Shown here: positions 14,272-14,556 of the stretch, in pieces
Layout: the number at the start of each line of letters is the position of its first letter
Position numbering within the stretch: the first letter of the stretch is position 1
Assembly (NCBI GenBank): GCA_031289875.1
Contig: JAITOO010000056.1
Span: forward strand, 1-14,556
Direction of reading: 5' to 3'
From: Flavobacteriaceae bacterium
GTDB lineage: Bacteria; Bacteroidota; Bacteroidia; Flavobacteriales; Weeksellaceae
Length of the DNA stretch: 14,556 nt
Program-made: the position numbers and the translations under genes
The notes under the pieces: generated by a model
What the model saw: only the letters and a program-made list of their open reading frames with translations
What the model was told of the DNA's origin: nothing
Database searches by the model: none

Positions 14272-14556
14272 TTAGTTAAATACAACTGTCTTGTTTTTGT
14301 ATGTCAAAACTTTCCGTTGGATATGTTTTTCTACTCCGCGGGATAAGACGATTTTCTCCAAATCTTGCCCTTTGCGCACAAGGTCTTCTATGGTATCTTT
14401 ATGCGAAATACGAGTGATATCTTGGTCGATAATCGGTCCGGCATCTAATTCCGTAGTTACATAATGACTGGTTGCACCTATCAATTTTACCCCCCTCTGG
14501 AATGCAGCATGATAGGGTTTAGCGCCTACAAAAGCAGGTAAGAAGGAATGATGAAT
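14272..14556 (-). CDS. purU: Formyltetrahydrofolate deformylase, C-terminal part
   Basis: The frame is open from the window's right edge to TAA at 14272-14274, giving 94 residues; the N-terminal ACT domain and the first part of the transferase domain lie outside. The visible part reads [19 protein letters not shown], then [30 protein letters not shown] and [15 protein letters not shown]. The [14 protein letters not shown] segment and the ATSHYVTxELDxGPII segment, with its catalytic aspartate, are diagnostic of PurU and related formyl-transfer folds. PurU hydrolyses 10-formyl-THF to formate and THF, balancing the one-carbon pool. The ATG at 14482-14484 is internal and not the start. Confidence 0.95.
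   Translation of the reverse strand: MHHSFLPAFVGAKPYHAAFQRGVKLIGATSHYVTTELDAGPIIDQDITRISHKDTIEDLVRKGQDLEKIVLSRGVEKHIQRKVLTYKNKTVVFN

Overview
The window looks like a chromosomal segment of a Bacteroidota bacterium, most likely of the order Bacteroidales. Three things support this: a SusC/SusD (RagA/RagB) outer-membrane uptake pair; several promoters of the Bacteroidota type (TTTG or TTG, then 18-21 nt, then TAnnTTTG) placed at sensible distances from genes or RNAs; and A/T-rich leaders without strong Shine-Dalgarno sequences.

Layout, left to right. (1) 1-458: the end of a small isoamylase-early-set/CBM48 glycogen-binding protein, then a 73-residue PspC-like membrane protein. (2) 459-2681: a decayed, AT-rich accessory patch. 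It holds the C-terminal stub of an XRE-type helix-turn-helix regulator and an OLD-family ATPase/TOPRIM nuclease gene that is complete except for one in-frame TAA at 1251. (3) 2682-5408: housekeeping genes. dusB (TTG start) converges with rnpB (RNase P RNA, minus strand), whose apparent terminator lies inside the last codons of dusB; pheS follows, reading right. (4) 5409-11083: a minus-strand susC-susD operon of about 4.7 kb. On each side lies a hairpin-bearing repeat in opposite orientation, and each repeat abuts the remnant of another gene: a PepSY-type C-terminal TM helix on the left and an AAA_14-like Walker A fragment on the right. (5) 11084-14556, all minus strand: a 403-residue alpha/beta-hydrolase-like protein of unknown function preceded by a well-formed cobalamin riboswitch with its own promoter, then a Cys/Met-metabolism PLP enzyme, then the C-terminal part of purU (formyltetrahydrofolate deformylase).

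Functionally, the core genes (dusB, rnpB, pheS, purU, the PLP enzyme) serve tRNA maturation and charging, one-carbon metabolism and sulfur amino acid metabolism. The accessory genes serve nutrient uptake (SusCD) and, formerly, probably phage defence (OLD). The most notable features are signs of turnover: four broken or truncated genes, three copies of a structured CTACC/GGTAG repeat family, and a B12 riboswitch with no recognisable B12 gene downstream. I found no CRISPR array, tRNA, intact transposase or clearly new multi-gene system. The best candidate for undescribed biology is the riboswitch-hydrolase pairing together with the repeat family around SusCD.
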